The notes beneath the pieces were generated by a model that saw only the letters and a program-made list of their open reading frames with translations, was not told where the DNA came from and ran no database searches. Of a stretch of DNA of 64,000 bases, positions 1 to 7,612 are shown piece after piece; position 1 is the first letter of the stretch; every line of letters begins with the position of its first letter. The stretch comes from Streptomyces barkulensis (GTDB taxonomy: Bacteria; Actinomycetota; Actinomycetes; Streptomycetales; Streptomycetaceae), in contig NZ_PGSG01000054.1 in assembly GCF_002843305.1 (NCBI RefSeq), positions 62,001 through 126,000 on the forward strand. The letters run 5' to 3'. The position numbers and the translations under genes were made by a program.

Positions 1-83
1 GCGACCTCCGGCAGCGGCGTGTCGGGGCGGAAGGTGACCACGTCCTCGGTCATCACGTCACCGACCGTGTGGCGGTACAGCAT
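1..83 (-). CDS. CBS-domain protein, N-terminal fragment
   Basis: Reading the minus strand from the ATG at 83-81 gives 27 residues with no stop before the window edge. They contain VGDVMTEDVVTF followed by PDTPLPEV, the classic opening of a CBS domain (V-x-D-V-M-T), a module that binds adenosyl ligands. The gene continues beyond the left edge, so partner domains and length are unknown. It is divergent from the methyltransferase at 256. The call rests on the short motif only, but that motif is distinctive. Confidence 0.6.
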   Translation of the reverse strand, partial: MLYRHTVGDVMTEDVVTFRPDTPLPEV

Positions 84-255
84 GGCATCGGCCTCCTCCG
101 CGTCGCGGCGGGGCGGCCGCACCCTCGCCGGCCGTTCCACCGTCGCCGTCCTCCCTCCCCATGACAACACCGCGCCGCTCCGGCGGCCAGTGCCGTTCGG
201 CCCGACGGGGAGGCCGGCGGTCCCTCGACCAGGGCCGCTGTCCTATCCTCGGCCG

Positions 256-930
256 ATGCGTTTACACCCCATCGACCGCCCGGCCGATCTCGACACGGTC
301 CGTGAGTCCTACGACCGGGTGGCCGACAACTACGTTCACATGGTCCGGACGACGGGCTGCGGCGACATCCGCACCCATCCCTGGCTCAAGGCGTCGATCG
401 ACGCCTTCGCCGACACCGTGCGCGGGCTCGGCCCCGTCCTCGACGTCGGCTGCGGCCCCGGAACGGTGACCGCCTACCTCGCCGAACGCGGGCTCGACGT
501 GTCCGGGGTCGACCTCTCCCCCCGCATGATCGAGAACGCGCGCCGCCTCTACCCGCACTGCCGCTTCGACGTCGCCTCCGCCACCGACCTCGACCTCGAC
601 CTCGGTGAGGCGTCCCTCGGCGGCGTGCTCGGGTGGTGGTCGCTGTTCAACCTCCCCCGTGACGTCCTTCCCCAGGTCCTCGCCATGTTCGCGCGCGCCC
701 TGAAGCCGGGCGGGCACCTCATCACCGCGACACACGTCGGCGACGAGGACATCGCGCGCACCGAGGCCTACGGAGGCGTCCCCGTCCGCTGGACGACGCA
801 CCAGTGGCGGCCGGAGCAGCTCGTGGACCTGATCGAGCGGGCCGGCCTGCTTCCGGTCGCCGAGCTCCGCCTCCCCGCCGAGGAGCAGACCGGTCCGGGC
901 GTGGTCGTCATGGCCAAACGCCCCGGCTGA
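256..930 (+). CDS. class I SAM-dependent methyltransferase
   Basis: This 224-residue soluble protein should transfer a methyl group from S-adenosylmethionine to an unknown substrate. Motif I is LDVGCGPGTVTAYLAERG at about residues 62-80. The acidic ribose-binding position follows in VSGVDLSP, and a late ALKPGGHLI motif is present near residue 150, as in the Methyltransf_11/25 families. The ATG at 256 is chosen because the conserved part begins soon after it; the same frame is open upstream to 19 but that stretch looks non-coding. It is a single gene divergent from the CBS-protein gene. The substrate cannot be predicted. Confidence 0.85.
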   Translation: MRLHPIDRPADLDTVRESYDRVADNYVHMVRTTGCGDIRTHPWLKASIDAFADTVRGLGPVLDVGCGPGTVTAYLAERGLDVSGVDLSPRMIENARRLYPHCRFDVASATDLDLDLGEASLGGVLGWWSLFNLPRDVLPQVLAMFARALKPGGHLITATHVGDEDIARTEAYGGVPVRWTTHQWRPEQLVDLIERAGLLPVAELRLPAEEQTGPGVVVMAKRPG

Positions 931-991
931 GGCACGGGCGCTGGGCGGCGGGGCCCGCCTCCTCGATCGGACGAGGGCGGCACGCCTCTTG

Positions 992-1015
992 ATAGGCAAG
1001 TAGCCACTTGCCTAT
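992..1015. promoter_or_regulatory. ArsR operator, perfect inverted repeat
   Basis: Positions 992-1001 (ATAGGCAAGT) and 1006-1015 form a perfect 10-bp inverted repeat around a 4-bp spacer. The right arm ends inside the candidate ATG (1014-1016) of the ArsR gene. This is the usual size and symmetry of an ArsR dimer site, so autoregulation is the natural inference. Confidence 0.7.
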
Positions 1016-1319
1016 GGTGTTGGTCGTGGCGGAGGACCTCTTCAAGGCCCTGGCCGACCCCACCCGCCGGCGCATCCTCGATGAGCTGGTGGAGCGGGAC
1101 GGCCAGACCCTCTTCGAGATTTGCGCAAGGCTGGCGAACAAGCACGGTCTGGGGCTGTCCCGCCAGGCGATCAGCCAGCACCTGGCCGTACTGGAATCCG
1201 CCGGTCTGGTCGTCTCACGGCGCCAGGGCCGCTACAAGTTCCACGAGCTGAACACCGAACCCCTCGAACTCATCGTGACCCGATGGCTCAGGCCCGACAC
1301 CCCGGAGAGCACACCATGA
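1014..1319 (+). CDS. ArsR-family winged-helix repressor
   Basis: About 101 residues. ALADPTRRRILDEL opens the winged helix and SRQAISQHLAVLESAGLV is the recognition helix. The CxC metal site of classical ArsR/SmtB sensors is absent, so this is a non-metal member of the family often paired with VOC or SRPBCC genes. A perfect inverted repeat overlaps the start region. No Shine-Dalgarno is evident; ATG 1014 may be read from a leaderless transcript, and GTG 1026 (starting at AEDLFKALADP) is an equally plausible start. It overlaps the next gene by ATGA, so the two are co-translated. Confidence 0.85.
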   Translation: MVLVVAEDLFKALADPTRRRILDELVERDGQTLFEICARLANKHGLGLSRQAISQHLAVLESAGLVVSRRQGRYKFHELNTEPLELIVTRWLRPDTPESTP

Positions 1320-1702
1320 GGATCCACCTCACCAGCGTCTTCGTCGACGACCAGGACAAGGCCCTGCACTTCTACACCGACGTGCTGGGCTTCGTGAAGA
1401 AGCACGACGTCCCGCTGGGTACGGACCGGTGGCTGACCGTGGTCTCGCCGGAGGATCCCGACGGAACGGAGCTGCTGCTCGAGCCCTCCGGCCACCCCGC
1501 GGTGCGGCCGTACAGGACGGCACTGGCCCAGGACGGCATCCCGGTCGCCTCCTTCGCCGTGGACGACGTACGGGCGGAGTTCGACCGGCTGCGCGGGCTC
1601 GGGGTGCGCTTCACCCAGGACCCGCTGGAGATGGGCACGATCACCACCGCGGTCCTGGACGACACCTGCGGCAATCTGATTCAGATCGCGCACAGCGGGT
1701 AA
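1316..1702 (+). CDS. VOC-family (glyoxalase/dioxygenase fold) protein
   Basis: A 128-residue protein with two beta-alpha-beta-beta-beta halves of the vicinal oxygen chelate fold: the first begins HLTSVFVDDQDKALHFYTDVLGF and the second carries FAVDDVRAEFDRLRGLGV. The terminal CGNLIQIAH supplies the Glu/Gln-type metal position. Its ATG overlaps the stop of the ArsR gene by ATGA, so it is probably the repressor's target. Family members range from glyoxalases to small-molecule sequestering proteins; the substrate here is unknown. Confidence 0.85.
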   Translation: MRIHLTSVFVDDQDKALHFYTDVLGFVKKHDVPLGTDRWLTVVSPEDPDGTELLLEPSGHPAVRPYRTALAQDGIPVASFAVDDVRAEFDRLRGLGVRFTQDPLEMGTITTAVLDDTCGNLIQIAHSG

Positions 1703-1776
1703 GGCGCCGGCCCGCGCCTTCCGGGCCCCAAGCCCGCCCGTTCGACGAGGCAACCGCCGCGATCCACCGTCCGCCG

Positions 1777-1908
1777 TCAGGTTCGGACGCGCGGCGCGGG
1801 CGAGGCGGCGGCACGGCGCACGGGCACCACAGCGGAGACTGCCGACACAGCCGCCCCTGACAGAGCAACGCCCGCAAAGGATCTCCGGGAGATACGGGGT
1901 GAATTCAT
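1777..1908 (-). pseudogene. orphan twin-arginine signal peptide, probable gene relic
   Basis: The minus strand from ATG 1908 encodes 43 residues that begin with a good Tat signal: SRRSFAG near residue 8, a hydrophobic Ala/Val stretch, then an AAASPA-type cleavage region. A stop follows at 1777 with no mature domain. The next frame stays open for a while but shows no recognisable domain. The simplest reading is the 5' remnant of a lost or frameshifted Tat-exported protein. It could also be chance in a GC-rich genome. Confidence 0.35.
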
Positions 1909-2002
1909 GTCTCCCACACTGCCGACGGATCCACGTCCGGACATCCAGGGGTCACCCCGGAACGGGCCCCGACCTCGCCGGGTCACGCCCTAATCTGGCC
2001 CC

Positions 2003-2770
2003 ATGGCACAGGATGTGGACTTCCGGGTCGGCGACGTACTGTCCGTCACCTGTCCGTTCACCGAGACCCGGGCGACGGACTTCGGGCTGGATCACCTGGC
2101 TCTGGAATGGCCGTGGTGGCGGCCCGATCCCAGCGGCGAGGTCGGCCACTGGAACGGAATCGTGGCGCTGGGGCTCGACGCCGGAACCCGTATGTGGGAC
2201 GAGACGGGACTGTTCCGCACCGACCCGGCGCCGGAGCACCTGGAGCCAGGGGACGTGTGCCGGGTCGGTGTGCCGCCGACGGTGGTCCATGTGACCGCCG
2301 TCGACCACTTCGACCCGCCGCTGAAGACCGTCTGGCTGCCCCATCCCCGTCTGGTGGTCTCGGTGCTCCCCAGAGGTCTGTCGTACCGGGAGGCTCCGGC
2401 AGATAGCCATGATGACGGCACCGGCTTCGAGATCTACCCGGGTGACGGCATACCGTTCACATTTGACCTGTTGTTCCGGCCGTACGCCTTCCTCCAGCCC
2501 GGCGACGAGGTCGCCGACGCCACCGGCAGAGCATGGCGGTTCGACGGGCCGTGGGCCTGGTACGCCTTTGACGGCGAAGCGGCCCCTGCGGCTCCGCAAT
2601 GGCCACTGTCGCTCCTGGCCCGTGCCGGTGCGCCGCGCACACCGGAAGCCGCCGCGACGGTGGCCCGTTCCACGGAGACCGGCTCCCACCGGAACGTCCT
2701 GCTGCGCTGGACCGGTCTCACCGACGCCACCCCCACGCCCCCCGGCACGGTCGTCCCTTCTGCCCGGTAG
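2003..2770 (+). CDS. conserved hypothetical protein
   Basis: A 255-residue soluble protein with no signal peptide or membrane segment and no motif I recognise. It is rich in Trp and Pro (for example [10 protein letters not shown] near residue 34) and ends in a low-complexity Ala/Thr/Pro tail. The ATG at 2003 follows directly after the divergent relic region; codon use is typical of the window. It stands alone, so context does not suggest a role. Confidence 0.7.
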   Translation: MAQDVDFRVGDVLSVTCPFTETRATDFGLDHLALEWPWWRPDPSGEVGHWNGIVALGLDAGTRMWDETGLFRTDPAPEHLEPGDVCRVGVPPTVVHVTAVDHFDPPLKTVWLPHPRLVVSVLPRGLSYREAPADSHDDGTGFEIYPGDGIPFTFDLLFRPYAFLQPGDEVADATGRAWRFDGPWAWYAFDGEAAPAAPQWPLSLLARAGAPRTPEAAATVARSTETGSHRNVLLRWTGLTDATPTPPGTVVPSAR

Positions 2771-2891
2771 TCCCGGCCTCACGGGAGCCTACGGCTGGAG
2801 TCCCGACCATGCGCGGCGACCGTCCGGCCCGGACGGCACCGGCCCCGCTTGGGGGATGATCTCCCGGAGGACACCCGAGGAGAGGAAACAC

Positions 2892-3419
2892 ATGAGTCCG
2901 ACACCGCACGAGCGCACCGTCCCGCCGGCGCGCGCTGATGAACGGACCACGCTGGAGGGCTGGCTGGACTTCCACCGCGAGACCCTGGTGCTGAAGTGCT
3001 CGGGGCTGGACGACCGCGGCCTCCGTACCGCCCCGCTGGAACCGTCGCGGATGACGCTGCTGGGCCTGGTCCAGCACCTGGCGGAGATCGAACGCAACTG
3101 GTTCCAGCGGGTGTTCGCCGGTCTCGACGTGCCACCGGTCCACGCGGACGCCGGCTGGGACGGCTTCGGGCTCGTCCCGGAACGCGGCATCGACGAGGCG
3201 CTGGCCGCCTGGCGCGCCGAGGTCGCGCGGGGACGCGAGCTGACCGCCGGCGCCTCGCTGGATGAGACCGGCAGGCTCTCGGAGCAGGAGGCCGCGCACC
3301 TGGGCAGCGAGGAGGTCTCGCTGCGCTGGATCCTGGTCCACCTGATCGAGGAGTACGCGCGCCACAACGGCCACGCGGACCTGCTGCGGGAACGCATGGA
3401 CGGCACCACCGGCCCCTGA
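2892..3419 (+). CDS. DinB/DUF664-family protein
   Basis: 175 residues, expected to form the four-helix DinB bundle that binds a divalent metal through three histidines. The likely ligands are the His in [12 protein letters not shown] (about residue 63) and the two in [15 protein letters not shown] (about residues 156-160), the characteristic placement. A purine-rich ribosome site precedes the ATG. DinB-like proteins include mycothiol-dependent enzymes in actinobacteria, but no substrate can be named. It converges on the ATPase gene with only 16 bases between. Confidence 0.85.
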   Translation: MSPTPHERTVPPARADERTTLEGWLDFHRETLVLKCSGLDDRGLRTAPLEPSRMTLLGLVQHLAEIERNWFQRVFAGLDVPPVHADAGWDGFGLVPERGIDEALAAWRAEVARGRELTAGASLDETGRLSEQEAAHLGSEEVSLRWILVHLIEEYARHNGHADLLRERMDGTTGP

Positions 3420-3435
3420 GCGTCGCCCGCCGCCT

Positions 3436-3939
3436 TCACTGCGGCGGTCCGCCCGCAGAAACGGGGTTGTCCAGGAGGACCGCCACCTCCGCCCAGACCG
3501 TCTTGCCGACGGGTTCGCGCGGGACCGCGCCCCAGCGGGTGGCGAGGATGTCCACCAGGAGCAGGCCGCGCCCCGACTCGTCGTCGGCGGACGGTGAGGG
3601 CGGAGCGGCCGGAGGCCGGACCGGGGAGGCGTCCGAGACCTCGATACGGACCAGGTTCCCCCGCACTTCGAGCGCGAGGCGGAAGTCGCGTCCGGGCACG
3701 CGGCCGTGCCGCACCGCGTTGGCGGCCAGTTCGCCGACCAGCAGGGAGACGGTGCACGAGACATCCGATGCGGCCGGCCACCCCCACTCCTCCATGCGCC
3801 GTACGGCGGTTTTCCGGGCCAGCCGCGCCCCCTTGGCGGATGACGTGAACCGCATGGTGAACAGCCGGGGTTCGGGGCCGCCCGGGTGTGCCGCGCCCGG
3901 CTGCGGTTCCTCGTCGGGCGTGGTCGTCGTCATCAGCAC
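3436..3939 (-). CDS. RsbW-like ATP-binding anti-sigma regulator
   Basis: A 167-residue GHKL-fold ATPase/serine kinase of the RsbW/SpoIIAB type, which in partner-switching systems holds a sigma factor or phosphorylates a STAS antagonist. The N box is LVGELAANAVRHG (about residues 67-79), followed by an IEVSDASP G1 region and ESGRGLLLVD as G2. It lacks a sensor domain. It is divergent from the XRE regulator; such orphan ATPases are abundant in Streptomyces and commonly sit beside XRE/DUF397 pairs. Confidence 0.88.
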   Translation of the reverse strand: MLMTTTTPDEEPQPGAAHPGGPEPRLFTMRFTSSAKGARLARKTAVRRMEEWGWPAASDVSCTVSLLVGELAANAVRHGRVPGRDFRLALEVRGNLVRIEVSDASPVRPPAAPPSPSADDESGRGLLLVDILATRWGAVPREPVGKTVWAEVAVLLDNPVSAGGPPQ

Positions 3940-4015
3940 GAAAGCCGTCCTTCGCTTCCTCGTTCGATCCGCAACGTAGGCGGATCATTACGTTCCGTGC
4001 TTCAGGATCGATCGG

Positions 4016-4029
4016 CGAGCCTAGGCTCG
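4016..4029. promoter_or_regulatory. 14-bp palindrome, possible XRE operator
   Basis: CGAGCCTAGGCTCG is a perfect palindrome in the 140-bp divergent region between the ATPase and XRE genes. It lies about 50 bp before the XRE start, suitable for autoregulation. This is inferred from position and symmetry only. Confidence 0.4.
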
Positions 4030-4079
4030 GAAGGGGATGAAGCCTTACCTTCCAGCCCGTAAGAAACGGAAGTGATGTT

Positions 4080-5021
4080 TTGGCCAAGGATGTTGATCCC
4101 GGGGCATCGATGGCGGCCCTGTTCGGCTCGCGGGTGCGCAGACTCCGCGTCGCCGCCGGGCTGACCCAGGCGGAACTGGGTGAGAAGGCGCATGTGGTCG
4201 CCAGCCGGATCACCCAGGTCGAGCGGGCCTCCGGGGCGAGACCGACGCTTGAACTGGCGCGCACGCTGGACGACGCGCTCGGAGCGGACGACCTGCTGGT
4301 CGACCTGTGGCCGTACGTCTACCGCGAGACGTTCCCGAACTGGTCGCGCAGGTTCATGGAGTACGCGGAACGGGCCTCGGTCATCATGCAGTACGCGGCA
4401 CATGTGGTGCCCGGCCTGCTCCAGACCGAGGACTACGCGCGAGCCCTGCTGAGCGTCGGCCGGACGCTCAGCGGCAAGGAGCAGTTGGAGGAACGCGTCG
4501 CGGCCCGGCTCGGGCGGCAGGCACGGCTCTGGTCACCGGGCCGTCCCGAACTGTGGGTGATCCTGGACGAGTCGGTGCTGCGGCGCCCGATCGGAGGCCG
4601 AGCCGTCATACGGGGCCAGTTGGCAAGCCTCCTCGAAGCGGCCGAGGAACGTCACATCACCGTGCAGGTGCTGCCGTTCGACCAGGGCGAGCATGGCGCG
4701 CTGGGCGGTTCCCTGACCCTGCTGACGATGCCGGACGGCTCGGAGACGGTCTACACGGAAGGCGCCGACTACGGCCAACTCGTCGAGGAACCGACGGAGA
4801 TCAGGCCGTACAGGGAGACATACGATCGACTGCGGGCGGCAGCCCTGCCCCCGCTCATGTCGCTCGACATGATCCGATCCGCGCTGGAGGACAACCGTGA
4901 AGCGAGTGTCCCGTCCCGATCTCAGCGGCGCCGAGTGGCGCAAGAGCAGCTACAGCAACCAGGAGGGTGGCGACTGCGTGGAGGTGGCCGACGGCTTCCC
5001 CGGCAGCATCCCTGTCCGTGA
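4080..5021 (+). CDS. XRE-family regulator with DUF5753 domain
   Basis: A helix-turn-helix (about residues 12-65, with RLRVAAGLTQAELGEKAHV) is followed by the DUF5753 domain found in streptomycete regulators of the BldB/AbaA-like accessory loci. The TTG at 4080 has a GGAAG ribosome site about 8 bases upstream; ATG 4110 is an alternative. The reading frame does not close where such proteins usually end (around DMIRSALEDNRE) but runs on to 5021 through sequence that encodes DUF397 in another frame, giving 313 residues and a basic, low-complexity tail. The partner relationship with DUF397 is well established for this family. Confidence 0.85.
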   Translation: MAKDVDPGASMAALFGSRVRRLRVAAGLTQAELGEKAHVVASRITQVERASGARPTLELARTLDDALGADDLLVDLWPYVYRETFPNWSRRFMEYAERASVIMQYAAHVVPGLLQTEDYARALLSVGRTLSGKEQLEERVAARLGRQARLWSPGRPELWVILDESVLRRPIGGRAVIRGQLASLLEAAEERHITVQVLPFDQGEHGALGGSLTLLTMPDGSETVYTEGADYGQLVEEPTEIRPYRETYDRLRAAALPPLMSLDMIRSALEDNREASVPSRSQRRRVAQEQLQQPGGWRLRGGGRRLPRQHPCP

Positions 5022-5112
5022 CAGCAAGGTCCCGCACGGGCCGGTGCTGGCGTTCCCGTCGGCGTCCTGGGCTTCCTTCATAAGCGAGTTGAAGGCCGAC
5101 CGCCGCGCCTGA
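4897..5112 (+). CDS. DUF397 small protein
   Basis: 71 residues with the DUF397 signature: LSGAEWRKSSYSNQEGGDCVEVA at the N-terminus and VRDSK then LAFPSASWASFI downstream. These small proteins act with XRE/DUF5753 regulators and RsbW-like ATPases; the three genes here form that standard set. The GTG start lies inside the 3' part of the XRE frame, giving an overlap of 125 bases, much longer than the usual few. Confidence 0.9.
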   Translation: MKRVSRPDLSGAEWRKSSYSNQEGGDCVEVADGFPGSIPVRDSKVPHGPVLAFPSASWASFISELKADRRA

Positions 5113-5147
5113 GCGATCCGGGGGCCGGTGTGCGTCGGTTCCCTGGT

Positions 5148-5181
5148 CCCGCCGGACCCTCGCTCACGAGGGTCCGGCGGG
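5148..5181 (+). terminator. intrinsic terminator hairpin after DUF397
   Basis: A perfect 15-bp stem (5148-5162 with 5167-5181) around a CTCA loop lies 36 bases after the DUF397 stop. There is no long U tract, as is normal in Streptomyces. Confidence 0.8.
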
Positions 5182-5238
5182 CCACGAAATCCCTTAAAGA
5201 ACCGGGAGAAAGAACCTCCCACCCACCCACCCTTTCCC

Positions 5239-5262
5239 CTCGTCACCCGTACGGGTGACGAG
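5239..5262. promoter_or_regulatory. 24-bp perfect palindrome upstream of winged-helix gene
   Basis: Positions 5239-5250 (CTCGTCACCCGT) are followed immediately by their exact reverse complement. It lies about 120 bp before the start at 5384 and after the DUF397 terminator, so it is better read as an operator than as a terminator. The winged-helix protein downstream is the obvious candidate ligand. Confidence 0.45.
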
Positions 5263-5383
5263 CTTGCAGGTTCGAAAAGGGGGTGGTTACGTTCATCGCG
5301 ACAACCGCAAAAAGTTGCGGCCCCCGGCCGGGACTGGCATCCCGATCGAGGGCCTCACCGATCAGGAAGAAAGCACCTTCCCG

Positions 5384-6316
5384 ATGGCTGACTCGCAGTT
5401 TAGCGCGCCTTCGCGCGCCCGCGCCGGTGCACCGACATCCGGCGTGATCCATGTACGCACCCGCCTCACCGCCAACTTCACCGTCCTCGCCAACGCCCTC
5501 GCGCAGCGGCCCGGCAGCGCGGTCACCATCGGGGTCGCGGCCTACATCTCCTCCCTCCCGGACGGCGCTCCGGTGAGCATCACCGCGCTGTGCGAGCACT
5601 TCTCCGAGGGCGAGATCCTGATCTCCCGCGCTCTGCGGGAGTTGGAGGCGTCCGGGCATCTGGAGCGGCGGCGCGAGCGCGGGCCGGACGGCCGGGTCCG
5701 TACCCGCACCTACTTCCACGACGTACCGCCGGGCGACGACGACCCGGATCCCACACCACCGCCCGGCCGCCGGCCTCGTCCCGCGCCCGTCCGCGTGCCG
5801 GTACCGGCTCCGCGTACGGCCTCCGACCCGGCGCCCCTCCCGTCTGCCCCGGCACCGGCCACCGCTCCCCCGGACCCGCTCCCGGCCGTGGTGCGGTCAC
5901 CGCAGGCGCCGCCTGCTCAGCCCGCTCCGCTCGGCGAGGCCGATCCGGACGCGGTGCGGGTCCTGGCCTGTCTCCGCAACGCCGACCCCCGGCTGATCCT
6001 CTCCGAGGGCGAGGCCGCCCGGCTCGCCCCGGACGTGGCCCGGTGGCTCGCGGCGGGCGTGTCCCCCGCCCGGATCACCGAGACGCTCACCGCCGGCCTG
6101 CCCGAACGGCTTCTGGCCCGCCCGGCCCGCATCCTGGCCTTCCGCCTCGGCGAGCCGCCCCTGCCCGCGCCCGCCTCGGCCCCGTCGCCCGCCAAGCCGG
6201 CCGTCCTGCCCCTCCAGACCTGCGACGGCTGCGAACGCGCCATCCGCGCAGCCCGGCCCGGCCAGTTGTGCCGCGACTGCCGCATGGAGCGGGAGGAAAA
6301 CCGTGCGGCCTGCTGA
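5384..6316 (+). CDS. winged-helix protein with C-terminal zinc ribbon
   Basis: 310 residues. The N-terminal 110 residues form a winged-helix region (ISRALRELEASGHLERRRERGPDGRVRTRTYF), followed by a long Pro/Ala linker (about 115-185), a small helical region with LACLRNADPRLILSEGEAARLAP (about 195-265), and a C-terminal CDGC...CRDC ribbon (about 284-303). This architecture is common in Streptomyces; it is a DNA-binding protein of unknown target. The ATG at 5384 is supported by an upstream AGGAAGAAAG stretch. Confidence 0.75.
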   Translation: MADSQFSAPSRARAGAPTSGVIHVRTRLTANFTVLANALAQRPGSAVTIGVAAYISSLPDGAPVSITALCEHFSEGEILISRALRELEASGHLERRRERGPDGRVRTRTYFHDVPPGDDDPDPTPPPGRRPRPAPVRVPVPAPRTASDPAPLPSAPAPATAPPDPLPAVVRSPQAPPAQPAPLGEADPDAVRVLACLRNADPRLILSEGEAARLAPDVARWLAAGVSPARITETLTAGLPERLLARPARILAFRLGEPPLPAPASAPSPAKPAVLPLQTCDGCERAIRAARPGQLCRDCRMEREENRAAC

Positions 6317-6334
6317 TTCACCGAGTATGGGGAG

Positions 6335-6356
6335 CAACACCATGAGTATGGTGTTG
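6335..6356. promoter_or_regulatory. toxin-antitoxin operator
   Basis: CAACACCAT (6335-6343) and ATGGTGTTG (6348-6356) form a perfect inverted repeat with a 4-bp spacer, ending four bases before the antitoxin ATG. Short GAGTATGG repeats flank it (near 6323 and at 6344). Ribbon-helix-helix antitoxins bind exactly this kind of promoter-proximal site to repress their own operon. Confidence 0.65.
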
Positions 6357-6359
6357 TGT

Positions 6360-6638
6360 ATGGCAACCAAGAAGGTCACCGTGACGATCCCGGAGGATCT
6401 CCTGGAGGAGATCCGCTCCGAAGTGACTGAGCGGGGCATGTCGGCGTACTTCACCGAGGCGCTGCGCCTGAAGCGGGAGCGGGACCGGCTCCGGGAGCTG
6501 GTCGACTGGCTGGAGGAGGAACACGGGCCGGTCACCGAGAGCGAACGTGCTGCGGCGCTAAGAGAGTTGGAAGACCTCGACGCCGAGCACAAGCGCCGCC
6601 GCACCACCGCACGGAACTGTCCCGGAGAGGCCGCGTGA
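6360..6638 (+). CDS. ribbon-helix-helix antitoxin (VapB-like)
   Basis: 92 residues. The N-terminal KKVTVTIPEDLLEEIRSEV is a ribbon-helix-helix DNA-binding module, followed by GMSAYFTEAL and a highly charged helical tail that would wrap the toxin. It overlaps the PIN toxin gene by GTGA, the usual arrangement of type II toxin-antitoxin pairs. The start at 6360 is preferred because the operator lies just upstream; ATGs at 6342 and 6348 are alternatives inside the operator. Confidence 0.82.
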   Translation: MATKKVTVTIPEDLLEEIRSEVTERGMSAYFTEALRLKRERDRLRELVDWLEEEHGPVTESERAAALRELEDLDAEHKRRRTTARNCPGEAA

Positions 6639-7054
6639 GGAGGCAGAACAGCAGGGAGGCGCCACCCCGCGTCTTCGTCCTGGATTGCGAGGCCCTGTCG
6701 CTGGCCGTGCGTGGCGACCGCGCCATGATCGCCCGCCTCGACCTGGCGGCCCGGGGGGAGGCCGAGGTGGTGACCTCCCCCATAACTCTTGTCGAGGCGT
6801 ACGACGGGAGGACCACTGAGCGTCGCTGGGACTGGGTGCTCTCCCGCCTCACCGTCGCGGACATCGGCAAGGAAGAGGCCCGGCAGGCGCGCCGACTTCT
6901 GAGCCGGGCCGGGCTGCACGGCCACAAGTACTCGATCGACGCAGTGCTCGCCGTCGTCGCGCGACAGCAGTCGGGCCGGGTGACGGTCTTCACCTCGGAC
7001 GTGGACGACCTGGAGAGGCTGGTACCGGACAGGGTCGTCGTCGTGAAGGTGTGA
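6635..7054 (+). CDS. PIN-domain toxin (VapC-like RNase)
   Basis: A 139-residue PIN nuclease expected to cleave RNA when released from its antitoxin. The acidic active-site set is visible: D17 in VFVLDCEALS, E54 in SPITLVEAY, D102 in YSIDAVLA and D122 in FTSDVDDL. The GTG start overlaps the antitoxin stop. The length is typical for VapC. The target RNA is unknown. Confidence 0.85.
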   Translation: MRRQNSREAPPRVFVLDCEALSLAVRGDRAMIARLDLAARGEAEVVTSPITLVEAYDGRTTERRWDWVLSRLTVADIGKEEARQARRLLSRAGLHGHKYSIDAVLAVVARQQSGRVTVFTSDVDDLERLVPDRVVVVKV

Positions 7055-7089
7055 GCGCGAGCCGTCCTGGCTCGCATAGGGTGACGGCC

Positions 7090-7473
7090 ATGGCATGCCG
7101 CATCAGCGAACTCGTCGTCGACGCCACCGACCCCGAACGGCTGGCCGCGTTCTGGAGCGAGGTCCTCGGCTACGTCGAGTTCGGCCGGGATGACGACGGA
7201 AGCATCGAGATCGGCCCGCCCGGCACCGGTTTCGGCGGCCCGCAGCCCACCCTCGTCATCAGCCCCACCAGCGACCCCCGCCCGGGGAAGCTCCGGCTGC
7301 ACATCGACGTCAACGCCACCGACCGCGACCAGGACGCCGAGCTGGAACGGCTGCTCGCCCTCGGCGCCCGGCCCGTCGACGTCGGCCAGACCGGCACCGA
7401 GAGCTGGCACGTCCTGTCCGATCCCGAGGGCAACGAGTTCTGCCTCCTGCGCGCCCGCCTCAAGCCCCTGTGA
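7090..7473 (+). CDS. VOC-family protein
   Basis: 127 residues with the streptomycete glyoxalase-like pattern ISELVVDATDPERLAAFWSEVLGY at the N-terminus and WHVLSDPEGNEFCLL at the C-terminus, the latter carrying the conserved Glu of the VOC fold. The ATG at 7090 is followed directly by the conserved region. It stands 36 bases after the PIN toxin and converges on a LysR gene. The substrate is unknown. Confidence 0.82.
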   Translation: MACRISELVVDATDPERLAAFWSEVLGYVEFGRDDDGSIEIGPPGTGFGGPQPTLVISPTSDPRPGKLRLHIDVNATDRDQDAELERLLALGARPVDVGQTGTESWHVLSDPEGNEFCLLRARLKPL

Positions 7474-7612
7474 CGACCGTGCCCGCTCAGGGCGCGCACC
7501 GAAAAGGCCGCCAGGCACCTGAACCGTGTACGCGGGCGAGCAAACACGATTTGGTGACGCTCGGCGCGGAGATCAGGAAGGTCGCCGTCACGCTCCCGGA
7601 ATCGCCGATTGA

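Noticed and set aside
5262..5285. GGTTCGAA resembling a tRNA T-loop or attachment site
   Set aside because: No acceptor, D or anticodon arms can be folded around it and no integrase gene is present.
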